Shown one piece after another: positions 54,594 through 64,000 of a stretch of 64,000 nucleotides of DNA. Under the pieces are notes generated by a model. It saw nothing but the letters and a program-made list of their open reading frames with translations. It had not been told where the DNA came from and did not search any database. The stretch's first letter is position 1. Each line of letters opens with the position of its first letter. The stretch covers positions 248,001 to 312,000 of the forward strand of contig JAKZZE010000026.1 of the NCBI GenBank assembly GCA_024220505.1, given 5' to 3'. The stretch is from Rhizopus arrhizus. Taxonomy: Eukaryota > Mucoromycota > Mucoromycetes > Mucorales > Rhizopodaceae. The position numbers were made by a program, and so were the translations under genes.

Positions 54594-57500
54594 TGTTTAG
54601 GATAGGGGAGTTTTAGGTAAATATAATATAGCAATCAAAGATAAAGAAATACTGTTAGAACTTGGTATCTCTTTATTAAGTTAAGATAACTATTATTTTA
54701 TCAAAATAAATTCTACATGTAAAAAGTGAGAGTATTTATAGACATGATACGGATAAAGAATTAGGACAGATTTATAATCAACTTGACAGAATAGATGATT
54801 ACGATTTCTAATTATTAGTTTAGCCTGTTCCTAGCTTGTATTGTCAATTATGCTATTGGGATGGTTTCAGATAACTCTGGATAAAGACTATTTAAGGAGA
54901 CGGTACGGATGAATATAATGACCTTTAGTTCCGTGATTGGATATCATTGCTAACAATAATATCTCAGTCAGGATAAATGTTTTCATGACTAATGATGATC
55001 CGGTAAGTAATCGTCATTCCTTATTCAACATGCTCATACTATCACTAAACTATATTACAACCATGTCATCTTATTTGACTATGTGAAGTAAATATGAATA
55101 AAGCTTAATATAAAAATCTAATCAAAGTATTTTATTGATCTGTGTTGGGAATAATGTTATAAATGATTCCAAGTTATGTCAACATATTATTCAGGATCAT
55201 ATCTGATTCCTTTTACTAAAATAAAGTGACTATAATCTTATGTATCCTTAACATTATCCTCCACCAGATTCAACAACACCTTGTTGATTCGGCATAAAAG
55301 TGAATAGGTATGCGTTATGAAATGTCTAATCAATTTGGTAGATCATTTTCATGCTAAATTGCGGGTAATTTACCGTGACTATCTTTGTCCGTTTTTCTTT
55401 TCTTTTTTTTTTTTTTTATTATTTTTTCTCCTTGTTAAGTCTTCTCTTTAACAATCTTTCTTCTCTGCTAAGATTTGTAGGAAGAGTTCTTTTCTTTGTC
55501 TCAACAGAATTTACTTTCTTCTCATCACTCACTTTAGGTGTGGAATTTCTATTGGACTTATTATATTTGGAATTGGATGATGCTTTTTTCACAATTTGTT
55601 CAGCTCTCTCATGTTCCAACTTTTTCATTTCGTCTTGTTTATCCCAATATTTTTGTATGATAGTTGGGTCTGTGAAATCACCGGCCTTTTGCCATGTGTT
55701 GGCACGTTCACCATAACCAGCCCATTTTACCAAATACTCTCTATTGCCAGAAGGTCCACGATGATCTCTAATGTCTTCAAGCTCATAGTATTCATCTTCA
55801 ATATTAGACTCATCTATATGCACTATTTTTAATTCAGATGGCGTATAGTTACGATGCATTAATTCATTCTGCTCATCTTTTAACTCATATGATCCTCCTT
55901 TGTTCCTTCGAACCACTGTATAAGGTCCTTCGTATAGTGGTGCAAGTTTCCCACTTCTACTATTCAGTCTAACCATTACATGTGTTCCATTGGGGATATT
56001 TACAAGTATGTTTTTATCATTGTATCTCTTACTATACTCCTCATTAATCTTTTGGGTTCTTTCATTTATGGCAGGAAATATAACATTTTCCATGTAATTG
56101 ACTCGTTCTTCAAGTTCTTTGATGGTCATTACATCTTTTGGGAGTGGATACTTTTCTTTATTTGTATAATCGTCAGGTAAGTTTACTCTGCGAGCATACA
56201 TGAGTGAGAATGGAGAGCTTAGTGATTTGTTTTTTATGTATCTGTTCATACAGAGTTGTACAATTGGAAGATAATGATCCCAATCTCTACTATTGGATTG
56301 TACCATCTTTCTCAATGTATTCAATGCAATTTTTACACTAGCTTCAGCACTTCCATTACCTTGTGGATGATACGCAGTAGAGTATCTACGATCTATTCCA
56401 AGGTTTTTTGATATACTTGTCATTAAAGCATTTCTGAATTCAGTTCCATTGTCACTTTGAATGATTCGTGGAAATCCATAATCTCCAAAGATATTAATTA
56501 GCTGTTTTGCAATGGTATCTGATTGTTTGTTTTTTAGTGCCCTGATTACAACGTATTTTGTACAAATGTCAGTGACAACTAATAAGAACAAGTAACCCTC
56601 ATCCGTCACTGGAAGTGGTCCTGCAAGATCAATAGCTATATGATCAAACGGCCTATTAGCCATAACGTTAGTCAAAGGGTGATAGCCTCTCTTGCTAATG
56701 TTATGTTTCTGACATTCGGTACAGGAACTCACAATACTCTTTGCTTCATCATAAATATTAGTCCAATGCATGCCTCGACTATGAATGTCTCTGACTATTG
56801 CTTGGTATCCATAATGTCCAAAGGAATGTGTTTCTCTAAGTATAGCATCTCTCTCTTCTTCAGGAGGAGTCATGTAATCGGTACGTTCATTTTTAGTTTC
56901 TATCAATTTTGTAGCAAGAACATTAATAATTTTATCTCTGCTATATTTCTTTCTTTTAGCAATAACTCTTTTCTTGTTACGGTTATCTAATTTGCTTGGC
57001 ACATTATCCTCCACCAGTTTGTAGCTATCCTGTAAAGGTGGATACAAACGGCTTAACATGTCAGGAAGCTTATTCAATATACCAGGGATATGGACTACAT
57101 CAAAATCAAAGTCAAGAAGTGTCTCAATCCAGCCGATCATCATAGGATTAGCAATTTTCTGGGTATGTAGATAAACTAAGGCTTTATGATCACTATAAAC
57201 GGTAAAGTGTCTGCCCCATAAAAATTTCCTGAATTTGTTGAGTGCTAATACGATTGCATACAGCTCTCTTTTAGTTGTACTCCAACGTCTTTGCGAAGGT
57301 GTCAACGAAGAGGAGATAAAACTGATATACTTGTCACGATCATGTTCGTCTTTCTGATAAAGAACTGCCGCAACACCATATAACGATGCATCTGTAGCCA
57401 CATAGAACTTTTTATTTAAATTGGGATAATGCAAAATCATGTCTGACTGCAAGATCTTTTTTAAAGCATAAAAACTGTTTGTTTGCTCATCAGTCCACAA

Positions 57501-60500
57501 TTCTTCCACATTGGCAGCATTACTCAATCTTGTGATTGGTTCAGCTACTCTGGAAATCATTGGGATGTATTCTCTAAAGTAGTTGATCAAACCCATAAAT
57601 TGTTGGATTTGCTTATTACTTTTGTTAGGAAGTGGCCAATTTTCAACATTTGTTAGCTTTTTACGATCTACTTTAGTGCCTGTCGTGTTTACAACAAAGC
57701 CTAAAAGTCGAACTGATTGTTGAAACCATACACATTTTTCTGGATTTATTATTAAATTCACAGAGGTCAGCTTATCAATCACCAATTTCACATCTTTTGC
57801 ATGCTGTTCATAACTATCACTAGCAATAATACAGTCATCAACAAAGTTTTGTACACAGTCAATCCCATCAAATAGGGTTGCTAAGCACTTTTGGAATTGG
57901 GAAGTCAGCATTTTTACTCCAAAACATCCTTTAATGAAAGAATATTGGGCATTGTTATGTGTGAAGGTTAATTTATGTACATCTTCAGATGCAACTTTGA
58001 ATCGATGGTATGCATTAGACAAATCAAGTGTTGTAAACACCTTTTTACCAGCCAGGTTATCAAAGATATCTCTGATCAATGGAACAGGATAATTGAAAGT
58101 GGGAGGTAATATTTTATTCAACAGTCTCACATCCAAACACACCCGATGATTAACAATTTCACCAGCTTTATTTCTCTTAGGAACGAGAAGGAGTGGACTA
58201 TTAAAAGATGTGTTGATTTTGGACTTGATAATGGTACCAGTCTCCAACCACTCTTTTATTTGCTTGTCTAATACTGGTCTTAAAGCGTGCGGAATTGGAT
58301 ATTGCCGTCTATAAGCCGTAGCGCCTTCTTTAGTGGGAAGGTGGATAATGGACTCAGGCATTGGACATGAAGATTCAATAGGAATGCTCTGGTTCTCATC
58401 AATGGCCTCTTTAATTATTTTGAAAAATTCTGCCCTTTGTCTGGGAGTACCAGCTGGCGAATTATCAGGCTCATATTTATTTTCACGATCAATATTGATA
58501 TTTTCTAAAATTAGATTATCGTTGGCTGTAGTATCAGAGTGTGAATGTTCACCATCCAATTTAAATGCTACACCAGTTAAACCAATATTCATTTTAGGCA
58601 AGATATCAGTTCCAAGAAGAATATCAAATTCGAATTCTTTGTTAAACTTCATTACTTCTAATGAATGTTTAAACTGAATACCATTTGCATATTTAAATTG
58701 CAACGGATCAGTAATCCCAATACGAGAAATTTCATTATTATGAGACAAAAAATTATAGGAACCAGTAATTTTATTAACTTTATTGATTTTTAACTTTTTA
58801 TTCAAAGAAATGATATCAATGAAACTTGCATCGCTTCCAGTATCAATCAAACCAATAAGCTTTACGTTCTCTATAAAGATGGGAGTCAATAAGTTAAATG
58901 CACTGTTATCACTACATGCTTTATCCTTGTTTTTACTTGGATACTTACAATCGTAACTCAAGTCTTCCATCATCGCCTCAACTTCGGCAGTGGCCTTGTC
59001 AATTTGACTGTCTTCTTGTTTCTCTATCTTGGAAACAGCAAGAACTCTTCTAGGCTCATCTTTTTTGCATACATGGCCTTTAAACCATGGTTGATGGCAC
59101 TTGTAACAATTATTTTCTTTTTTCTCCGTGCTCTTCTCAGCTCTATTCTTCAGGCTGTAACAATCATTGGAATTATGAGTGTTATTTTTTCCATGATGGG
59201 AACAAAAGAAAGATTTGGCCAACTTGTTTGCCTTGATAGGCTTGCTGATGCGATGCTTGCTTGCAAGCCCATGACCTACACCTTCTTGCTTCTTTACCCG
59301 ATTTGCACCAGGAATCATAGCAGTGGCTTCAGCATACAGACTGTTATCGTCACCAAGGACATCACGTCCCACTTGCGATAAGTACTCGACCGTCCAATTG
59401 TGGGGTCTGCTTCGTTTTCCTTCTACTCTTGTCACAGTCATACGGATGATTGTTTGGACAGGTAGCGTCAACGATGCCAAAAAACGATCAGCGATATGTG
59501 GATCATCCTTAGGAAGTCCCGCATAGAAAACAGCTTGCAGAAATTTCTTAGAATAATCACTAATAGATTCCTTGCTGCTCATCGTCATTGTAAAAACCAA
59601 GTCATTGTAATAGCTACTTGACATGCTTGATCCATGATGATCTACGAATGCTTGTCTTGCTTCGGACCAGTTACGACATCTTTTGAGCTCGGTCTCTACC
59701 CAGGCATTGTCACTGTAAGGTAAGCAAAGTGGCAAAAACTTTTTCCAAACATGCTCAACACTCTGATATGAGGAACCCTCAATGATGTTTTCAAATTTTG
59801 TCAAGAAGTGCTCCACAGATTCAAAAACCTCTTCATTTGGAAAGGGCCTAAGGACACTGGTAGCCAACTGAAATTTAGGCAAATCCCTATGAGACAAGGA
59901 AAGCCCAGCAGAAACCGCATTGCTACCTCCAGTGGGGTTTTGATGCATGTCAAGTTTCTTGAAAAAGGATTGACATTCTAACATTGCTGCAATTCTGCGC
60001 TTTGTTTTGTCTATTCCTTGAAGTGCTTCATCAATGGCTGCATCATCACCTGAAGCCCTTACATGACAAAACATCTTCAACTGCTCATCCATCTCACTGC
60101 GCAGTTGCGTAAGATTAATGGCAACGTTGTCCTCCTTCGTATTTGTCACCATAGAAGAAGGTACAAAACCAGAAACAGAGTCAACAACCATAGCTGAATC
60201 ATCTTGAATAGACATACCAGCAGAAGACAAGGAAGATCCTTCATTGAAGTCTTGTGAATAGTCATTGGAACCACTTGCTGCGCCCATAGAATTAGTTTCA
60301 GCAGTATTAACACCAGAGTTTTCAACAGTAGAATTCATTTGCAAGTAATTAACAGTAAAAAATGTTTAGGATAGGGGAGTTTTAGGTAAATATAATATAG
60401 CAATCAAAGATAAAGAAATACTGTTAGAACTTGGTATCTCTTTATTAAGTTAAGATAACTATTATTTTATCAAAATAAATTCTACATGTAAAAAGTGAGA

Positions 60501-61022
60501 GTATTTATAGACATGATACGGATAAAGAATTAGGACAGATTTATAATCAACTTGACAGAATAGATGATTACGATTTCTAATTATTAGTTTAGCCTGTTCC
60601 TAGCTTGTATTGTCAATTATGCTATTGGGATGGTTTCAGATAACTCTGGATAAAGACTATTTAAGGAGACGGTACGGATGAATATAATGACCTTTAGTTC
60701 CGTGATTGGATATCATTGCTAACAATAATATCTCAGTCAGGATAAATGTTTTCATGACTAATGATGATCCGGTAAGTAATCGTCATTCCTTATTCAACAT
60801 GCTCATACTATCACTAAACTATATTACAACCATGTCATCTTATTTGACTATGTGAAGTAAATATGAATAAAGCTTAATATAAAAATCTAATCAAAGTATT
60901 TTATTGATCTGTGTTGGGAATAATGTTATAAATGATTCCAAGTTATGTCAACATATTATTCAGGATCATATCTGATTCCTTTTACTAAAATAAAGTGACT
61001 ATAATCTTATGTATCCTTAACA
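54594..61022 (-). mobile_element. Intact Ty3/Gypsy (chromovirus-type) LTR retrotransposon
   Basis: The LTRs are 54594-55253 and 60363-61022, each 660 bp, identical as far as I can read by eye, TG...CA bounded. The target duplication AACTG is at 54589-54593 and 61023-61027. One polyprotein frame lies between them on the reverse strand. A purine tract (GGTGGAGGATAA on the reverse strand) abuts the 3' LTR at 55254. A classical tRNA primer-binding site next to the 5' LTR (60362 and below) is not recognised. Identical LTRs and an open frame indicate a very recent insertion. Confidence 0.97.
55419..60338 (-). CDS. Gag-Pol polyprotein with C-terminal chromodomain
   Basis: 1639 residues in one open frame from ATG 60338. 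The order is Gag with a Cys/His knuckle (CYKCHQPWFKGHVC, ~415), protease (LIDTGSDASF, ~495), reverse transcriptase (FVDDCIIA active site, ~830), RNase H (VATDASLYGVAAV, ~985), integrase with an HHCC-like zinc region (HSFGHYGY...CTECQKHN, ~1172) and the DDE core (IAIDLAGPLP, IIQSDNGTEFRN, YHPQGNGSAEA, ~1236-1330), then a chromodomain (REYLVKWAGYGERANTWQ, ~1530) and a basic tail. Integrase after RNase H defines Ty3/Gypsy; the chromodomain is the mark of chromoviruses and may steer integration to marked chromatin. Gag and Pol are fused without a frameshift. Confidence 0.97.
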   Translation of the reverse strand: MNSTVENSGVNTAETNSMGAASGSNDYSQDFNEGSSLSSAGMSIQDDSAMVVDSVSGFVPSSMVTNTKEDNVAINLTQLRSEMDEQLKMFCHVRASGDDAAIDEALQGIDKTKRRIAAMLECQSFFKKLDMHQNPTGGSNAVSAGLSLSHRDLPKFQLATSVLRPFPNEEVFESVEHFLTKFENIIEGSSYQSVEHVWKKFLPLCLPYSDNAWVETELKRCRNWSEARQAFVDHHGSSMSSSYYNDLVFTMTMSSKESISDYSKKFLQAVFYAGLPKDDPHIADRFLASLTLPVQTIIRMTVTRVEGKRSRPHNWTVEYLSQVGRDVLGDDNSLYAEATAMIPGANRVKKQEGVGHGLASKHRISKPIKANKLAKSFFCSHHGKNNTHNSNDCYSLKNRAEKSTEKKENNCYKCHQPWFKGHVCKKDEPRRVLAVSKIEKQEDSQIDKATAEVEAMMEDLSYDCKYPSKNKDKACSDNSAFNLLTPIFIENVKLIGLIDTGSDASFIDIISLNKKLKINKVNKITGSYNFLSHNNEISRIGITDPLQFKYANGIQFKHSLEVMKFNKEFEFDILLGTDILPKMNIGLTGVAFKLDGEHSHSDTTANDNLILENINIDRENKYEPDNSPAGTPRQRAEFFKIIKEAIDENQSIPIESSCPMPESIIHLPTKEGATAYRRQYPIPHALRPVLDKQIKEWLETGTIIKSKINTSFNSPLLLVPKRNKAGEIVNHRVCLDVRLLNKILPPTFNYPVPLIRDIFDNLAGKKVFTTLDLSNAYHRFKVASEDVHKLTFTHNNAQYSFIKGCFGVKMLTSQFQKCLATLFDGIDCVQNFVDDCIIASDSYEQHAKDVKLVIDKLTSVNLIINPEKCVWFQQSVRLLGFVVNTTGTKVDRKKLTNVENWPLPNKSNKQIQQFMGLINYFREYIPMISRVAEPITRLSNAANVEELWTDEQTNSFYALKKILQSDMILHYPNLNKKFYVATDASLYGVAAVLYQKDEHDRDKYISFISSSLTPSQRRWSTTKRELYAIVLALNKFRKFLWGRHFTVYSDHKALVYLHTQKIANPMMIGWIETLLDFDFDVVHIPGILNKLPDMLSRLYPPLQDSYKLVEDNVPSKLDNRNKKRVIAKRKKYSRDKIINVLATKLIETKNERTDYMTPPEEERDAILRETHSFGHYGYQAIVRDIHSRGMHWTNIYDEAKSIVSSCTECQKHNISKRGYHPLTNVMANRPFDHIAIDLAGPLPVTDEGYLFLLVVTDICTKYVVIRALKNKQSDTIAKQLINIFGDYGFPRIIQSDNGTEFRNALMTSISKNLGIDRRYSTAYHPQGNGSAEASVKIALNTLRKMVQSNSRDWDHYLPIVQLCMNRYIKNKSLSSPFSLMYARRVNLPDDYTNKEKYPLPKDVMTIKELEERVNYMENVIFPAINERTQKINEEYSKRYNDKNILVNIPNGTHVMVRLNSRSGKLAPLYEGPYTVVRRNKGGSYELKDEQNELMHRNYTPSELKIVHIDESNIEDEYYELEDIRDHRGPSGNREYLVKWAGYGERANTWQKAGDFTDPTIIQKYWDKQDEMKKLEHERAEQIVKKASSNSKYNKSNRNSTPKVSDEKKVNSVETKKRTLPTNLSREERLLKRRLNKEKK

Positions 61023-61027
61023 AACTG

Positions 61028-64000
61028 TATATATGAATAATATTTTTTTTTTCTTTTCAGTTTTTCTTATTTTTTTGACTATTTTTATATTTTTAGCATT
61101 TCTTATTTTTGCGACTATTGTTATTTCTTTGACAATGGTTGTTAAAATAACTTAAATTATTTTAACAATCCATGTCGGAGTTGTTTTGCGTTTCATCCAA
61201 AAAGCGATCATTCTCACATTGTGATCATCATTGTTCTCCAGATCCAAAATTTCATCATTTGTGCTGTGAGATTGGAGTTTGTGGGGTTTGTATAGTATAA
61301 AATAGGCTTGTTTTATAAGATTCTTGATGTGAGACCAAAGTTTCGAATAGAGTTTGGTTCCCAAAGTAGTAATGATTTGAATATAAGTTCGCTTGTAATA
61401 AGTGACCACCAGATCTTGTTAAGTAGATCAAACTGTTGTGAATAAAATAAAGTAAAATATAAAAAAAAAGGGATTACAATGAAGTGTATTTGCTTCAAGG
61501 GACTTCTTGTTCTTGATATTCGATAAAATAAAAGAAAAACAAAAGAGATTTACTTTGTATGATATTTATTAAAATAATCAAAAAGTAAAATAAAATAAAA
61601 GTTCAAAAGTAAGTAAGTCAAGAGTAAGTATAAGAAATATTGAAGTTATTTATATGTTTTTGGCTTTTCTGATTATATGCTGTTTTTGATGATTTTGTGG
61701 ATATTCTGTATTTTTTTGTATTTTTCTGGATTTATCTGTATTCATACGTATTTGTTTGTATTTTCCTGGATTTGAATTAGTTGGAGAGAGAAAAGTCAAA
61801 TGCTGCAAAAGTTTGCTGCATTGTGTTACAACAGTGTTACAATATTAACTTTTGGATCGTTTGAAAAGATCGTACCAAAAGATCGCTCCTTTTGTTCGTT
61901 CAAAAAGTTGGTTCTTGTGTTACAGTAGAATCAAAAGATGTGACAATGTAATTTTTCTTGTGATAGGTATTGTTTCGTTTAAATGGCCTTAAGAGTTTAG
62001 AAATAATTTGACTTTTCTTTGAAGTGTAAAAGAATTTGAGATCAAAAGCTTGTGTTTATGTTGATAAATTTGGTTTGCTTGTAGTAAGTGACCACCAGAT
62101 CTTGTATTGTAGATCAAACAGTAAAAAGCAATAAGAGTTTTCTTGATAAGAGAATATAAGATTGATACGATGAAGATAATTTGACTTCAAAGGACTTGCC
62201 TTGATGTATATGTAGGGGATCAGAAAGATTTTAAATGTAGATCCTTGAAGATATTCTTTTTATTTATGTTAAGGTAAAATATGTCAAAAGTAAGTAAAAA
62301 GTAAGTTATATCAAAAGTAAGTATATATCAAGAGTAAGTGAAGTTAAATCGAAAAGTGAAAGGATAAAGGGATATTTATATGATTGTCATTTTTTTGTGT
62401 TTTTCTATTTTTGAACTTTTTTTGTTTATCTTCAGGGACTGATGTCCCTCCTAGGACTGAGTCCCTTCTTCCGCAAAAGTTACACCAACTGCGTCACAAC
62501 AATATGTCGTGTTTGATCACGAATAGTCTTTTTATAGTAATTAACAAAGGTACCGAGAACTTATTAAGTAGTAAAAGATTGATTGATTTTATTTAATAAA
62601 GATAATGTCTATTTATACTATTTTACATTTGCTGCGGTGGTGATGTTGTTATATATTGTTATAATGTTAATATTGAAAGTACTGCGACATTGCTGCGACT
62701 ATGCTGCGATTATACTGCGGATGACAACTGTAGGTAGAAGTATTGTAAGGTTCGTTATGTTTTCGGGTTTCGATAGGTTCGATATAAGTTGTTGAGATAA
62801 AGTATTAGGTCAATTGAGATCCAATAAGGGTAAGTAATTTGAATTATAGGCTTGCTTGTATATAGTGACCACCAGATCTTGTTAAGTGGATCAAACTTGA
62901 TTTGTAAAGTAAAATGTAAAGAAATATAATAAAAATATAAAATAGATACAATGAAGATAATTTGCTTCAAGGGAATTCGACTTGTTTGTTATAAAATAAG
63001 AAAAATAGATTTTGTCTTTTAAGAGACTATTTATTCAAAGTAAAAATAGGTTTTTGAATAGAAGTGAATTTAAGTGAACTAAAGTGAATTGAAATAAAAG
63101 ATATAGAGATATTTATATAAAAATGAAAGAGAAAAAAGAAAAGGAAATAAGGTTGATATTTTTACTTGAATTAATATTTTTACTTGTGTCAATATTTTTA
63201 CTTGAGTCGATGTTGTGTATTTCAGTTAAATTACTGAAGTAAGTCGATTTCAAAGTCAGTTGTACTGTCCAAAATTTTGTAGATGTCTTCATCATTCTCG
63301 TTACAGTGTGAGATTGTTAGGCTTTCGGGTTTAAGTAGGTTTGATATAAGTTTTTGAGACAAAGTTTTGATAATTGAATAAGGTATCGGACAAAGTAATA
63401 TCCAAAAAGAGTAGATAATTTGAGTTGTAAGTTCGCTTGAGTAGAGTGACCACCAGATCTTGTTAAGTAGATCAGTCTGAATTGAATAAAAGTAAAATAA
63501 AAAGATGAAAGATAAAAGATAAAATAAAAAAGAGATTACAATGAAGTATATGATTCAAGGGATTATTAGTTCTTCCTATTTATAAAATAAAAGAAGTATT
63601 TTGTTTCAAAGGAGATTTATTTGGATAAGGTAAGATAATAATAATAATAATTCTTGATAAATTGTTGATATTTATATGTTTTTGGTTTTCTTGATTTTGT
63701 GATGTTTTTAGATTTTTGTGTTTTCCTTTGAATTGTGAATTTAGTTGAGTTATTCAATTTCATTGAGTTTATCAAAAATATTGAGGACATGAACTTAGTT
63801 CAGGTCCGAACTTTCTTCGTCAAGTGGTACAGTTTGATTGAAAAAATTTCTATTTTCGTCACAACAGTATTGTTATTTTATAAGGTTGGCTTGTTGTAAG
63901 TGAGTTAATTTGAGTAAAGTTTGCTTGTAAAGCTTGATTGTAAGGTTAAGATTGCCTTGTAAGTTGTTGTTTAATATAGAATTTAAGCAGATGCTTGTTA
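61028..64000 (+). repeat. Array of diverged 0.6-0.8 kb repeats
   Basis: The core AGTGACCACCAGATCTTGT, mostly followed by TAAG and a short GATC-containing word, occurs near 61405, 62085, 62867 and 63447, spaced about 680, 780 and 580 bp. After each core come ACAATGAAG (or ACGATGAAG), then TTCAAGGGA (or TTCAAAGGA), then an AT-rich part with repeated AAGTAAG words and TATTTATATG. The last 50 bases of the window match 52720-52770, so the array extends beyond the window and begins left of the Tc1 element. I see no genes. It may be a satellite-like or subtelomere-like region, or a stack of old LTRs. Confidence 0.7.

Noticed and set aside
55375..59526. Forward-strand frames within the retrotransposon
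   Set aside because: Antisense shadows of the Gag-Pol frame, made of hydrophobic low-complexity residues.

Overview
The window looks like nuclear DNA of an early-diverging filamentous fungus, most likely Mucoromycota (Mucorales-like). It is AT-rich. Its genes carry many short (about 45-60 bp) GT-AG introns, and the housekeeping genes are clearly fungal: TFIIF beta, Arp4, an Skn7-type receiver protein, a carboxypeptidase Y and an OPT transporter. About half of the window is transposon-derived. All calls come from reading the sequence; no database search was run.

Layout. 1-5.3 kb: an inverted-repeat end, an aspartyl protease (1482-2729) and a nine-exon serine carboxypeptidase (3420-5282). 5.4-27.8 kb: a mosaic of mobile DNA. 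Two inverted, nearly identical arms of about 4.0 kb (A 5546-9565, B 23325-27338) each hold a broken IS630/Tc1-type DDE transposase gene, divergent from a broken gene for a PD-(D/E)XK-like protein. The same 333-bp solo LTR interrupts both copies of the latter. Between the arms lie a third transposase copy (C) cut in two by 6.1 kb of DNA, an intact NRPS-like adenylate-forming reductase gene (12580-15833) inside that 6.1 kb, a LINE with both ORFs complete except for three nonsense codons (17757-22222), and gene fragments. 28.2-40.2 kb: the gene-rich host block, with OPT transporter, TFIIF beta, a small secreted protein, Arp4, a receiver-domain protein whose stop codon overlaps that of Arp4, and two unrecognised genes. 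40.3-50 kb: a 3-kb element with 189-bp terminal inverted repeats, a decayed second LINE and two decayed Tc1-type transposons. 51-64 kb: a second PD-(D/E)XK-like gene, a third copy of the solo LTR, then an array of diverged 0.6-0.8 kb repeats. Into this array an intact Tc1 element has inserted, and into the last five bases of that Tc1 element an intact Ty3/Gypsy chromovirus-type retrotransposon (54594-61022) has inserted, with two 660-bp LTRs and an AACTG target duplication.

How the parts work together. The host genes are ordinary and independent. The mobile part records an order of events: solo LTR into the PD-(D/E)XK-like gene, then inverted duplication of the arms; and repeat array, then Tc1, then Ty3/Gypsy. 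The most unusual candidate is the divergent pair of DDE transposase and PD-(D/E)XK-like protein, found twice here in inverted arms around a core that carries a biosynthetic reductase gene. Most of the old elements were inactivated by changes readable as C-to-T (or G-to-A) transitions or by homopolymer length changes.
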